Of a stretch of 64,000 bases of DNA, positions 8,433-17,141 are shown piece after piece. The stretch comes from Agarivorans sp. Toyoura001 (lineage in GTDB: Bacteria > Pseudomonadota > Gammaproteobacteria > Enterobacterales > Celerinatantimonadaceae). The stretch spans positions 27,725-91,724 of the forward strand of contig NZ_BJEQ01000019.1 of assembly GCF_005405585.1 (NCBI RefSeq), in the 5' to 3' direction. How positions within the stretch are numbered: the stretch's first letter is position 1; the number at the start of each line of letters is the position of its first letter. Both the position numbers and the translations under genes were made by a program. Under the pieces are notes generated by a model. The model worked only from the letters and a program-made list of their open reading frames with translations. It ran no database searches and had not been told where the DNA came from.

Positions 8433-9308
8433 TTAGAGCACGTATACAAACAAGAATAGACACAACCACACCACGTCTACAAAGTGCCAATACCAACTGG
8501 AAGCCATAAAGGCGAAATGGCTCTTCCCGGTAAAATGGCCTTTTAGTACTCGCAAAAACATCACTGTTAGCATGATTGCGCCCAGCGTTACGTGTAAACC
8601 ATGAAAACCCGTCAATAAGAAGAAGGTATTTCCGTAAATACCTGAATCAAGCCTTAGCCCCATTTCTTGGTAAGCGTGCACATACTCTTCTACTTGGAAA
8701 AATAAGAATGCAAAGCCCAGTACCAAGGTAATAGCTAGCCATAATTTGAGCGGGCCGCGCTTATCTTTTTCCAAACTCACGTGAGCAAAATGTAGGGTGA
8801 ATGAAGATATCACCAATATAACGGTGTTAAGTAGTGGCAAGCCGTACCAGCCCATTGCCTCGGTGGTAGTACCGCCGGGGGTTTGAATAAGTGGCCAAAT
8901 GGCTTCAAATTCAGGCCATAACACAGCCCCGGTCATTTCATTATTGCCTGCGCCACCTAACCATGGCACCGCGATCATTCGGGCGTAAAATAGTGCACCA
9001 AAAAATGCACCAAAGAACATGATTTCAGAGAAAATAAACCAGCTCATGCCTTGACGAAATGAACGATCCATTTGGGCGCTGTATAAGCCATCCATACTTT
9101 CTTGAATAACATTACCAAACCAACCAAATAGCATGGTAATAATCACCACAAAACCACAGGTTAATACCCAAAGGCCGTAGCTTTGCTCGCTACCCATTTG
9201 TTGAACGCTAAAACCCGCGCCCATAGCGATGAGGAATAAACCTACCGCGCCAACAATTGGCCAAATACTTTGGGCAGGTACGTAATACTTATCATAAGGC
9301 TGCGTCAT
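8433..9308 (-). CDS. ctaE: Cytochrome c oxidase subunit III
   Basis: 291 aa with seven membrane segments, the full COX3 layout. Recognisable stretches: YYVPAQSIWPIVGAVGLF, SEIMFFGAFFGALFYARM (conserved Glu in TM), EKDKRGPLKLWL, TGFHGLHVTLGAIML and the terminal SSWYWHFVDVVWLCLFLFVYV. Subunit III stabilises the oxidase core and proton uptake. The start overlaps the ctaG 3' end by 17 nt. Confidence 0.95.
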   Translation of the reverse strand: MTQPYDKYYVPAQSIWPIVGAVGLFLIAMGAGFSVQQMGSEQSYGLWVLTCGFVVIITMLFGWFGNVIQESMDGLYSAQMDRSFRQGMSWFIFSEIMFFGAFFGALFYARMIAVPWLGGAGNNEMTGAVLWPEFEAIWPLIQTPGGTTTEAMGWYGLPLLNTVILVISSFTLHFAHVSLEKDKRGPLKLWLAITLVLGFAFLFFQVEEYVHAYQEMGLRLDSGIYGNTFFLLTGFHGLHVTLGAIMLTVMFLRVLKGHFTGKSHFAFMASSWYWHFVDVVWLCLFLFVYVL

Positions 9309-9873
9309 TGCTCACCTCTCCATCAGCACGTGTTTGTGCAGTTTCAGATTCATTTAGCTCAGCACCCTCTACCGCAAATAAGGTGTAAGCCAAGGTTAAT
9401 GTGTTTATATCTTCAGGTAATTCGGGGGCGACATAAAAAAACAAAGGCATGTCTTGTTGCTCACCCGGTGCGAGGGTTTGTTGTTCAAAACAAAAACAAC
9501 TCACTTTTTTAAGATGATTAGCCGCGAGACCAGGGCTTACCGAAGGCACTGCTTGTACTGTTCCTCGGCGAGCGGTGAAGTTACTGGCGCTAAAATCGAC
9601 TTGTAAGGTTTCACCTGGATGAACTTTCACCCGGTTAACCTTAGGGCCAAATTTCCAGTTAAGTCCCTGTGGCACGTAACTTATAAACTCCACCGTAACT
9701 ATACGCTGCTCATCGGTAGCCATACTTACTTCGCTAGCTGTTTTGGCGGTTTTTCCGTTAATACCGGTGACTTTGCAGAATACGTCGTACAAAGGCACTA
9801 AGGCATAACCAAAGCCAAACATTGCCACCACTACCAATAGCAGTCGCACAACTAAGCGGCGATGGCCAAGCAT
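9292..9873 (-). CDS. ctaG: Cox11/CtaG copper chaperone
   Basis: 193 aa. N-terminal membrane anchor (about 8-27) followed by YALVPLYDVFCKVTG and a periplasmic immunoglobulin-like domain. The copper-binding motif CFCF is present in KVSCFCFEQQTL, and the MPLFFYVAPELP segment is conserved. It delivers Cu(I) to the CuB site of subunit I. A single nucleotide separates its start from the coxA stop. Confidence 0.95.
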   Translation of the reverse strand: MLGHRRLVVRLLLVVVAMFGFGYALVPLYDVFCKVTGINGKTAKTASEVSMATDEQRIVTVEFISYVPQGLNWKFGPKVNRVKVHPGETLQVDFSASNFTARRGTVQAVPSVSPGLAANHLKKVSCFCFEQQTLAPGEQQDMPLFFYVAPELPEDINTLTLAYTLFAVEGAELNESETAQTRADGEVSNDAAL

Positions 9874-9874
9874 C

Positions 9875-11464
9875 TTATTTAATCTCCGGTGGAGTAGTGA
9901 AGCTGTGATAAGGCGCAGGCGAAGGCAGGTTATCCCACTCTAAGCCTTCGGCACCTTCCCAGGGTTTAGCAGGAGCAGGCTCTCCACTGCGAATACACTT
10001 AATCACCAAGTACAAGAAGATGAACTGCGATAAACCAAAGGCAAAACCACCAATACTCACGATTGCGTTTACATCAGCAAATTGCAGGGCGTAATCAGGG
10101 ATCCTGCGAGGCATTCCTCCCAAACCTAAAAAGTGCATAGGGAAAAACAGCACATTTACTGATACCAGCGAGCACCAGAAGTGCAATCGACCTAAGCCTT
10201 CGTCATACATTCTGCCCGACCATTTGGGTAGCCAATAATAAGCCGCAGCCATAATCGAGAAGATGGCTCCTGTCACCAATACATAGTGGAAGTGCGCCAC
10301 CACAAAGTAGGTATCGTGGTACTGAAAATCCACCGGAGTAATCGCCAGCATCAAACCTGAGAAACCACCAATGGTGAACAGTACAATAAAGGCAATCGCA
10401 AACAACATGGGGGTTTCAAAGGTTAAAGAGCCTTTCCACATAGTGGCGACCCAGTTAAATACCTTCACCCCTGTGGGCACCGAAATCAACATGGTACAGA
10501 ACATGAAAAATAGTTCTGCTTCCACCGGCATTCCAGTGGTAAACATATGGTGCGCCCACACCACAAAGCTTAGTCCTGCGATAGACGCCGTTGCGTAAAC
10601 CATCGAAGAATAACCAAACAGCGGTTTACGAGAGAACGCGGGAACAATTGCCGAGATAATGCCAAAGGAGGGCAGAATCATAATGTAAACTTCAGGATGG
10701 CCGAAGAACCAGAAAATATGCTGGAACAACACCGGGTCCCCCCCTCCCGCAGCATCAAAGAAGGAGGTTCCAAAGTATTTATCAGTTAACACCATTGTCA
10801 CCGCCCCCGCCAATACCGGCATTACCGCAATCAGCAAAAAGGCCGTAATAAACCAAGTCCATACAAACAACGGCAGCTTCATGTAGGTCATACCTGGGGC
10901 GCGTAAGTTCATAATGGTAACAATCACGTTAATCGCTCCCATGATCGAGCTTATCCCCATAATATGTATCGCAAACACAAATAGGGCGGTGCTGTCTGGG
11001 CTGTATTTAGTTGATAACGGAGCGTAAAAAGTCCAACCAAAATTGGGGCCGCCACCTTCCATAAACAGCGATGCCAACAGAATGCTGAAGGCAAAGGGTA
11101 AAATCCAGAAGCTCCAGTTATTCATGCGTGGCAATGCCATATCCGGCGCGCCAATCATCATTGGTACTAACCAGTTAGCTAAGCCCGTGAAGGCTGGCAT
11201 CACCGCACCAAATACCATGATAAGGCCATGCACCGTAGTCATTTGATTAAAGAAATTAGGCTCAACCAGTTGCAAGCCTGGTTGGAACAGCTCGGCGCGA
11301 ATAATCATCGCCATGGCTCCACCAACAATAAACATGGCAAAGCTGAACCATAAGTACATTGAACCAATGTCTTTATGGTTGGTGGTTAGTACCCAACGCA
11401 TTAATCCGCGAGGGGCATGGTGGTGTTCTTCATGGTCTGAGTGAACGTCACTAATCGTGCTCAT
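9875..11464 (-). CDS. ctaD: Cytochrome c oxidase subunit I
   Basis: 529 aa, 12 membrane helices. Hallmarks: LTTNHKDIGSMYLWFS at the N-terminus, TTVHGLIMVFGAVMP with the low-spin heme histidine, WFFGHPEVYIMILPSFG with the cross-linked His-Tyr pair of the CuB/heme a3 site, WAHHMFTTG with two CuB histidines, and YFVVAHFHYVL with the remaining heme ligands. It is an A-type heme-copper oxidase catalysing O2 reduction coupled to proton pumping. It lies 11 nt after coxB. Confidence 0.97.
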   Translation of the reverse strand: MSTISDVHSDHEEHHHAPRGLMRWVLTTNHKDIGSMYLWFSFAMFIVGGAMAMIIRAELFQPGLQLVEPNFFNQMTTVHGLIMVFGAVMPAFTGLANWLVPMMIGAPDMALPRMNNWSFWILPFAFSILLASLFMEGGGPNFGWTFYAPLSTKYSPDSTALFVFAIHIMGISSIMGAINVIVTIMNLRAPGMTYMKLPLFVWTWFITAFLLIAVMPVLAGAVTMVLTDKYFGTSFFDAAGGGDPVLFQHIFWFFGHPEVYIMILPSFGIISAIVPAFSRKPLFGYSSMVYATASIAGLSFVVWAHHMFTTGMPVEAELFFMFCTMLISVPTGVKVFNWVATMWKGSLTFETPMLFAIAFIVLFTIGGFSGLMLAITPVDFQYHDTYFVVAHFHYVLVTGAIFSIMAAAYYWLPKWSGRMYDEGLGRLHFWCSLVSVNVLFFPMHFLGLGGMPRRIPDYALQFADVNAIVSIGGFAFGLSQFIFLYLVIKCIRSGEPAPAKPWEGAEGLEWDNLPSPAPYHSFTTPPEIK

Positions 11465-11475
11465 TGTCTGTCTCC

Positions 11476-12606
11476 CTACTGCGCTGCGTTTTGCACGGCC
11501 ACAACATCCTTGGCCTGCACTAAGTCACCCGTATCATTACCCCAAGCATTTCGCTCATAAGTAATCACCGCAGCTAGCTCTTTCAAACCAAGCTGTTTAC
11601 CAAAGGCTTGCATGGCTGTGCCAGGCTCGCCATTTACCACCACTTCAATATGTTTAGTCACATCACCTAACGCGATTGGACTGTCTTTTAAAGCGGGGAA
11701 CACGCCAGGTAAACCTAAGCCGTTAACTTGGTGACAAGCAGCACAGCTTTTCTCATACACTTTTTCGCCTAACGACATCAGCTCATCTTGCTGCATCGTC
11801 ATGGCCACCAGTTCTAGCTCTTGCGCTTGCTTGGCTAAATAGGCAGCTTCTTTCTCTGCCAACCAAGCATCATATTCGGCTTGGGGTTTGGCAATGACAA
11901 CAATAGGCATAAAGCCATGGTCTTTTCCACATAGCTCAGCACATTGGCCACGGTAAATGCCGGGTTTATCAATGATGGTCCATGCTTCGTTAATAAAACC
12001 TGGGTTAGCATCTTTTTTAACAGCAAAGTCAGGCACCCACCAAGAGTGAATAACGTCTTCAGAGGTCATGAGGAAGCGGACTTTTTTACCGATTGGCAAT
12101 ACGAGGGGGTGGTCAACTTCAAGCAAATAGTTTTTGCGCTTTTCCAGTTTGCCGTTTACTTCATCCCAATCAGATGCCATTACACTGTAAAACTCTAAAT
12201 CTTGGTCAAAGTACTTGTAGTGCCACTTCCACTGGGAACCTGTCACTTGAATGGTAATGTCGGCATCGGAAGGGTCTTCCATTGCCAGCAGGGTTTTAGT
12301 GGCTGGAATCGCCATGCCTATCAAAATGATAAAGGGAATGATGGTCCAGATAATTTCCACTTTAGTGCTTTCGTGGAATTGAGCAGGAACCGCTCCTTTG
12401 GATTTACGGTGATGGTAAATCGACCAAAACATAGCGCCAAATACCAAAACACCAATGGCACAACAAATATAGAAAATTGTCATGTGCAAGCCATAAACTT
12501 GCTCACTGATGGCAGTAACACCAGGACGTAAATTAAAAGACATCTCTTGCGCAAACAAATGCGGCGAAAAAAATGTCAGCACTAATAGCTGAATCCATCG
12601 GCCCAC
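11476..12606 (-). CDS. ctaC: Cytochrome c oxidase subunit II fused to a cytochrome c domain
   Basis: 376 aa. Signal peptide, two membrane segments (about 40-62 and 82-105), a cupredoxin CuA domain with ligands H187, C222, C226, H230 and M233 (CAELCGKDHGFM), then a C-terminal class I cytochrome c with CAACH (C288-H292) and a candidate Met ligand at about 332. The fusion defines a caa3-type oxidase that takes electrons through its own heme c. The start is GTG 12606, with AAGGAG 6 nt upstream; a longer frame back to a TTG at 12639 lacks a ribosome site. First gene of the oxidase operon, just downstream of lexA on the same strand. Confidence 0.94.
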   Translation of the reverse strand: MGRWIQLLVLTFFSPHLFAQEMSFNLRPGVTAISEQVYGLHMTIFYICCAIGVLVFGAMFWSIYHHRKSKGAVPAQFHESTKVEIIWTIIPFIILIGMAIPATKTLLAMEDPSDADITIQVTGSQWKWHYKYFDQDLEFYSVMASDWDEVNGKLEKRKNYLLEVDHPLVLPIGKKVRFLMTSEDVIHSWWVPDFAVKKDANPGFINEAWTIIDKPGIYRGQCAELCGKDHGFMPIVVIAKPQAEYDAWLAEKEAAYLAKQAQELELVAMTMQQDELMSLGEKVYEKSCAACHQVNGLGLPGVFPALKDSPIALGDVTKHIEVVVNGEPGTAMQAFGKQLGLKELAAVITYERNAWGNDTGDLVQAKDVVAVQNAAQ

Positions 12607-12813
12607 AGCGCTCTCCTTTGCAGTAGCCAACGACAACAACTTTCCATGCTAGGAAAGTAGCTGCGAATAAAGGGAAAATCCCCACCCCAAAAGCATAGGC
12701 TATTACAGCTAAATACAACCTACTGTTTATAAATTAACCCCTAAGTTAAAGAAATGTAAATACATTGTTGAGATTTTTATGGATAAAGACAAAAGATGTG
12801 ATGTTAACGACAA

Positions 12814-12840
12814 AAGCCCAAATCAGAGTGATTTGGGCTT
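12814..12840 (-). terminator. Intrinsic terminator after lexA
   Basis: Perfect 11-bp stem (12814-12824 with 12830-12840, arms AAGCCCAAATC/GATTTGGGCTT) and a 5-nt loop, followed on the minus strand by TTTTG. It is 32 nt after the lexA stop and separates lexA from the oxidase operon. Confidence 0.8.
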
Positions 12841-12871
12841 CAAAATGGGGGAACTTATTGTTGAATAAGGC

Positions 12872-13516
12872 TTACATCCAATCGGCAGTGCGAATAATAC
12901 CTACCGCTAAACCTTCTATTTCGATGTTCTGATATTCAAGATCAACTTCAATGGTTGATAACTCTTCATTCTCGGGATGTAAGTACACCATCTTACCGTC
13001 TCGCTCAAAACGTTTAACCGTAACATCTTCATCTAAACGAGCCACAACCACCTGTCCATTGTGCACCTGGGTGGTTTTATGCACGGCTAATAAATCACCA
13101 TCCATAATGCCGATATCTTTCATGCTCATGCCCTGTACTCGCAGTAAATAATCGGCATGCGGATTAAATAAGCTAGCATCTACGGCATAATGAGATTCAA
13201 CGTGCTCCTGCGCCAAAATAGGCTCACCCGCAGCAACTTGACCGATTAACGGCAAGCCTAGCTCAGGCTCTACAGTGGCTTCATTTGCACTAGCCGGCAA
13301 GTACGCTTCACTAATACGGATCCCTCGCGACGCACCAGGAATCATTTCAATCGCACCTTTTTTAGCTAAAGCTCTAAGGTGTTCTTCTGCTGCATTAGCC
13401 GAGCGAAATCCTAGCTCTTTAGCAATTTCGGCACGCGTTGGAGGCATACCAGTATCGTTAATATGGCGGCGAATAAGTTCAAACACTTCTGTTTGGCGGG
13501 GCGTTAAAGGCTTCAT
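12872..13516 (-). CDS. lexA: SOS repressor LexA
   Basis: 214 aa, slightly longer than E. coli LexA (202) because of a longer linker around 72-90. N-terminal winged helix with [23 protein letters not shown]; autocleavage site A96-G97 in GQVAAGEP; catalytic Ser131 ([10 protein letters not shown]) and Lys168 (VTVKRF) of the S24 peptidase domain. The start at 13516 has AGGT just upstream and matches the family N-terminus MKPLTPRQ. Two LexA boxes directly upstream show autorepression. Confidence 0.97.
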   Translation of the reverse strand: MKPLTPRQTEVFELIRRHINDTGMPPTRAEIAKELGFRSANAAEEHLRALAKKGAIEMIPGASRGIRISEAYLPASANEATVEPELGLPLIGQVAAGEPILAQEHVESHYAVDASLFNPHADYLLRVQGMSMKDIGIMDGDLLAVHKTTQVHNGQVVVARLDEDVTVKRFERDGKMVYLHPENEELSTIEVDLEYQNIEIEGLAVGIIRTADWM

Positions 13517-13523
13517 AGTCTAC

Positions 13524-13539
13524 CTGTAAGTTTATACAG
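13524..13539. promoter_or_regulatory. LexA box 1
   Basis: CTGTAAGTTTATACAG, a perfect CTGT-N8-ACAG SOS box, begins 7 nt upstream of the lexA ATG and overlaps its ribosome-binding region. Confidence 0.92.
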
Positions 13540-13543
13540 CACA

Positions 13544-13559
13544 CTGTTAGTATATACAG
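13544..13559. promoter_or_regulatory. LexA box 2
   Basis: CTGTTAGTATATACAG, a second perfect CTGT-N8-ACAG box, 20 bp centre to centre from box 1, as at E. coli lexA. It also lies 73 nt upstream of the divergent GNAT gene. Confidence 0.92.
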
Positions 13560-13632
13560 CATACATTTAGACGCAAGGTTTTATCCTAATTCTGATTTTG
13601 TTACTGTTGATTCAAAGTGATAGGAGGCAAAG

Positions 13633-14130
13633 ATGAACCTTGAGATAGTTGAAGTATCAGCTCAATATGACCAAGATCTACAGCGAATAATCAAACAGGT
13701 TGGCCAAGAGTATGGCGCGGTAGGTGAAGGCTTTGGCCCCTCTGATGCCGAAGTTAACAATATGAGTCAATACTACACACAGCAAAATCACAGCAGGTAC
13801 ATGGTCGCGTTGTTAGGTAATAAGGTCGTTGGCGGCTGCGGCATTGCGCCTTTTGCCGATAGTAAAGATACCAGTGAGTTAAAAAAGTTATTTTTGCTAG
13901 AAGAAGCTAGAGGCCAAGGTCTTGGTAAAAAGCTCTCTTTAGCCTGCCTAGCATTTGCCTTAGAGCAGGGATTTTCTCGCTGTTACCTAGATACCCTTAG
14001 CAATATGTCGGCAGCGATTAAACTATACGAAGGCCTCGGTTTTGAACACTTATCTGCACCTTTACAAGGTACAGCCCATAATGGCTGCGATGTTTGGATG
14101 CTAAAGCAACTTTTAAAGCAGGGAACTTAA
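13633..14130 (+). CDS. GNAT-family N-acetyltransferase
   Basis: 165 aa. A complete GNAT fold: GNKVVGGCGIAPF (beta4), LKKLFLLEEARGQGLGKKL with the acetyl-CoA loop RGQGLGK, then LAFALEQGFSRCYLDTL and the C-terminal AAIKLYEGLGFEHL. Strong ribosome site TAGGAGG 6-8 nt before ATG. The substrate is unknown; related stand-alone GNATs acetylate amino acids, antibiotics or protein N-termini. It is divergent from lexA with both LexA boxes between, so SOS co-regulation is possible but unproven. Confidence 0.82.
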   Translation: MNLEIVEVSAQYDQDLQRIIKQVGQEYGAVGEGFGPSDAEVNNMSQYYTQQNHSRYMVALLGNKVVGGCGIAPFADSKDTSELKKLFLLEEARGQGLGKKLSLACLAFALEQGFSRCYLDTLSNMSAAIKLYEGLGFEHLSAPLQGTAHNGCDVWMLKQLLKQGT

Positions 14131-14132
14131 CA

Positions 14133-14162
14133 ATAGCGCTAATCCTGACAGGATAGCGCTAT
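14133..14162. terminator. Hairpin terminator between GNAT gene and lipoprotein gene
   Basis: ATAGCGCT (14133-14140) pairs with AGCGCTAT (14155-14162), extended by ATCC/GGAT inside a single-base bulge, loop TGACA. It lies between convergent genes and can serve both; the T run (ATTTTC) is on the plus side. Confidence 0.6.
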
Positions 14163-14188
14163 CGAAATTTTCTTTTGAAAAAAACTTA

Positions 14189-16975
14189 CTATTGCTGAAG
14201 CTCAAATGCACCAATATCTACGCCCAAACCTGATACCCTTGCACTTCCTGCTAAATCCTTACTCGGTAGCTCAAGGTTATCAACACCATTATCAACGGCC
14301 TCACTAGTCAAATTCAAACTGAAGTCACTCTCTAGCCCTTGAGAGATCTTGTCGCTTACAATGTTACTTTCGTTCACAAACTCACTATTATTTAGTAGCT
14401 CTGTAAAACGAGATGAAAACAAGTTATGACGAGTAACGCTTTGCTCACCGCTAACGCTAAATACTGAACCATCGAGTTCTGAATCATCAACACTCTCTAA
14501 GTTGTCAGTCAGTGCGACAATATTGTTTTCAAAAACAATGGCTGATAATGGAAAGAGCGAGTGGTCACTAAAGAAAGAATACATATCTATTAGAGTATTA
14601 TTGCTTACTTTTACAGATTCTTTAAGCTGCTCTGATTCTGCTTGACCCAGTGAATTTCCAATTAGCGTCGCCCGGCTGTTTTGCAAAACAATAAGATTAT
14701 TGTTCACCGATGAGCCCGGTGGTAAGTTAATAAGTGTACCATTAGTGTCTTTCACATTTATGGAGTTGTGAGTAATTCGTATAGGCTTATCTGAAGTAAT
14801 CATTGAGCCGCGATAACCAGAAATGTGGATATCACTGTTAACAATACTCCCCCCGCTCACCTTTATTGCACTGTCTGTATCAGCAATAACGTGTAGATTT
14901 AGACCATCAATGTGTAACTCAGAAGTACTGGTTATCGAGGCTCCATCTGCATAAGCACCTGACTTTAACCACAATTCTGTATTAGCATCCCCTTTCAAGG
15001 TTAAGTTTCTATCAAAAGTAACGCTACCACTGTAGATCCCAGGCGCTATGTTTAAAATCGTCTCACCAACTTCTAGCTCATCAGCTTGAGCCTTCAACTC
15101 CGCCATCGATGAAGTAATCGCGAGCAAACTTGAAAACTGTTGCTCATACACCAAGCTACCATCTTTGTAGTCTTTCACATTGATGCCAATACTCACTTTT
15201 CCATGAGCACTTGGTTTAGATAGCACCAGTTCGACAGAAGGATTACGAAAAGATGGCACATCACACTGAGCTAACTTAGAAGAAAAGGTGCACACCATTT
15301 CATCGTCTAAAACATTAATTCCAACAATCTCCATTCCCAATGAGCTGCTTGGTAAACTAATATCTAAAGCCTGCTCTAGGTAGCGACTGCTATCGATTTC
15401 TAATTTATAGAAGAACTCATCTTTGATGTCGTCTAAAACAACCGCAAAATCGTTAGCATTAATCCTGCTTTCTGTATAAGGTCGTTGGTGAAGTGTTAGA
15501 CTGCGTGAAAACGAAGGTTCTTCCTGTGCTGAAGTCATTAGTGGGTTATTAAAATCAAGTGCAATTTTATGCTTCGTTTCACCTACGTCTAGACTTCTAT
15601 TTTTAAACTCTAATATAGCTAAATCTAAGTTTTCGAGAGGGTGGTTTTGGTAACCTATAAAATCTGAATAATCTGTGACATTACACTTTAGTAAATTATT
15701 TTCTATAGAACAGTGGTCACTTTCTTCAATATTCCATTCGATAGTTTCCGGGAAACTCACTGTAAACGAAAAATCGCTGATCGCATCAGCTAAACGTTTA
15801 TCTATATTTCCAAATAACCGTAACGTGTAACTGGAACTTTCAAGCCCAACCAATGTATCTATAAACGAGTTAGGTATACCGATGTTGATAGAAGGTTTAG
15901 ACGTTGCATCTACAGGAGAAGAATCAATACCAACAAACTCTAAATAATTCGACCACCCATCTCCATCGTCATCATCCTCTCCATTTGCTTCAAGATGGTC
16001 AAGCCCATAATAAATCTCCCAACCATCCCACATTCCATCACCGTCGCTATCATTTAAGTTGCTGAGAACTCTGTGGGTTAGAAAATGTAAAGGAGCTTCC
16101 CTAACTGTCGAGTTTGACTCATCAAAGGGAAATAACTCTAGATTGTTTTTCTTCGGATTTGGATTAAATGTAGTGCTATACGAGCTTGAGTCGCCCTTAA
16201 CAGTAAAGTGCCCGTCGTCAACATTTAGCCCTGACATTAACAATTGGTCACTTGTTAAATCTACACGACCATGAGCCCCCAAATAAATACTACCCTTTAC
16301 CTCAACCATATTTTCACTATTGGCATTCGACTCAAGCCAAGAGACGTTATCTAAGAGTATTTGCTGAGCTTGATTCTCATCAGTCATGATCAAGTTCATG
16401 CGTGTATCTTTGGTGAGGCTGCGGGTAATACGGAAGTCAACATTACCATTGAGCTGACTATAGTGATTTGAGTTAGAAGAGATGGAGAAATCCGTGTACT
16501 TAACCGAGTAATTATCTAAATAATGTCCACTAGCACTATTCAAAGCCTTAATTGTTAGAGTGTATGAACCATTGACTGTTGCATTGTTTATAAGGCATTC
16601 ATTAAATGAGACTGATACCTCTCCTAACCAGGTGCTTGTATCTACATCGCTATGCTCTTCAAAGTTTCCGCTATCACAGCTTAGAGAAGAGTATAGGCCA
16701 GGAAAATCCCCAATACCGAACATTAAATACAAAAAGCTATCAGGGGAAATAAGATCTTTAGCGCTTAATTCCCCATTGCTTTTAAGTTGAGAAGAATAAA
16801 ACGCAGCACGAGAAAACTGATGTGCGTTAGCAGAATTAACCACCGCTAATTCTTCGCTTCCTTCGTATTGAGCTCTAGCCTCACTTATTGAACTGGAACC
16901 TGACGAACCACCACAACCTACGAGAGTGTGAATGGAAGCGGCAAATAGCCCGCATAATATGATATTGTATTTCAT
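14189..16975 (-). CDS. Large surface lipoprotein with TSP3-type repeats and beta-helix
   Basis: About 928 aa. The signal peptide ends in the lipobox LVGC (C21), followed by GGSSGSSS, so it should be lipidated and outer-membrane sorted. Near residues 305-365 it has Asp-rich calcium-type repeats (DSDGDGMWDGWE, then EDDDDGDGWSNYLEF) like thrombospondin type 3/EF-hand repeats. Residues about 620-830 look like a right-handed parallel beta-helix (PGIYSGSVTFDRNLTLKG, many N/D-x-hydrophobic turns). It ends in VDIGAFELQQ, the mark of 'choice-of-anchor Q' proteins. The start at ATG 16975 uses AAGGGA about 10 nt upstream rather than ATG 16993. Function unknown; polysaccharide binding or adhesion is a guess. 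Codon use looks AT-richer than the flanking core genes. Confidence 0.75.
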   Translation of the reverse strand: MKYNIILCGLFAASIHTLVGCGGSSGSSSISEARAQYEGSEELAVVNSANAHQFSRAAFYSSQLKSNGELSAKDLISPDSFLYLMFGIGDFPGLYSSLSCDSGNFEEHSDVDTSTWLGEVSVSFNECLINNATVNGSYTLTIKALNSASGHYLDNYSVKYTDFSISSNSNHYSQLNGNVDFRITRSLTKDTRMNLIMTDENQAQQILLDNVSWLESNANSENMVEVKGSIYLGAHGRVDLTSDQLLMSGLNVDDGHFTVKGDSSSYSTTFNPNPKKNNLELFPFDESNSTVREAPLHFLTHRVLSNLNDSDGDGMWDGWEIYYGLDHLEANGEDDDDGDGWSNYLEFVGIDSSPVDATSKPSINIGIPNSFIDTLVGLESSSYTLRLFGNIDKRLADAISDFSFTVSFPETIEWNIEESDHCSIENNLLKCNVTDYSDFIGYQNHPLENLDLAILEFKNRSLDVGETKHKIALDFNNPLMTSAQEEPSFSRSLTLHQRPYTESRINANDFAVVLDDIKDEFFYKLEIDSSRYLEQALDISLPSSSLGMEIVGINVLDDEMVCTFSSKLAQCDVPSFRNPSVELVLSKPSAHGKVSIGINVKDYKDGSLVYEQQFSSLLAITSSMAELKAQADELEVGETILNIAPGIYSGSVTFDRNLTLKGDANTELWLKSGAYADGASITSTSELHIDGLNLHVIADTDSAIKVSGGSIVNSDIHISGYRGSMITSDKPIRITHNSINVKDTNGTLINLPPGSSVNNNLIVLQNSRATLIGNSLGQAESEQLKESVKVSNNTLIDMYSFFSDHSLFPLSAIVFENNIVALTDNLESVDDSELDGSVFSVSGEQSVTRHNLFSSRFTELLNNSEFVNESNIVSDKISQGLESDFSLNLTSEAVDNGVDNLELPSKDLAGSARVSGLGVDIGAFELQQ

Positions 16976-17141
16976 GGTTAAGAATCCCTTCATGCTAATG
17001 AAGACATTCTATTATTCTTTGTATTAATTACTTATTTTTGTACTAAAAGATAGCCATAGATCACAGCTAAGCCAATGAAAAGTATATTTAAAACAACAAA
17101 CAGCTCTTGAAAGCCCTTTCAAAAAAGCTTTTAAAAAACTA

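Noticed and set aside
12533..12718. Minus-strand frame with a hydrophobic N-terminus upstream of coxB
   Set aside because: Starts at TTG without a ribosome site and overlaps the coxB 5' end in another frame. AAGGAG inside it serves the coxB GTG start.
17090..17135. Terminator after the metalloprotease (TTGAAAG/CTTTCAA dyad)
   Set aside because: The stem is short and the T runs are on the wrong side for the minus-strand gene; evidence too weak.
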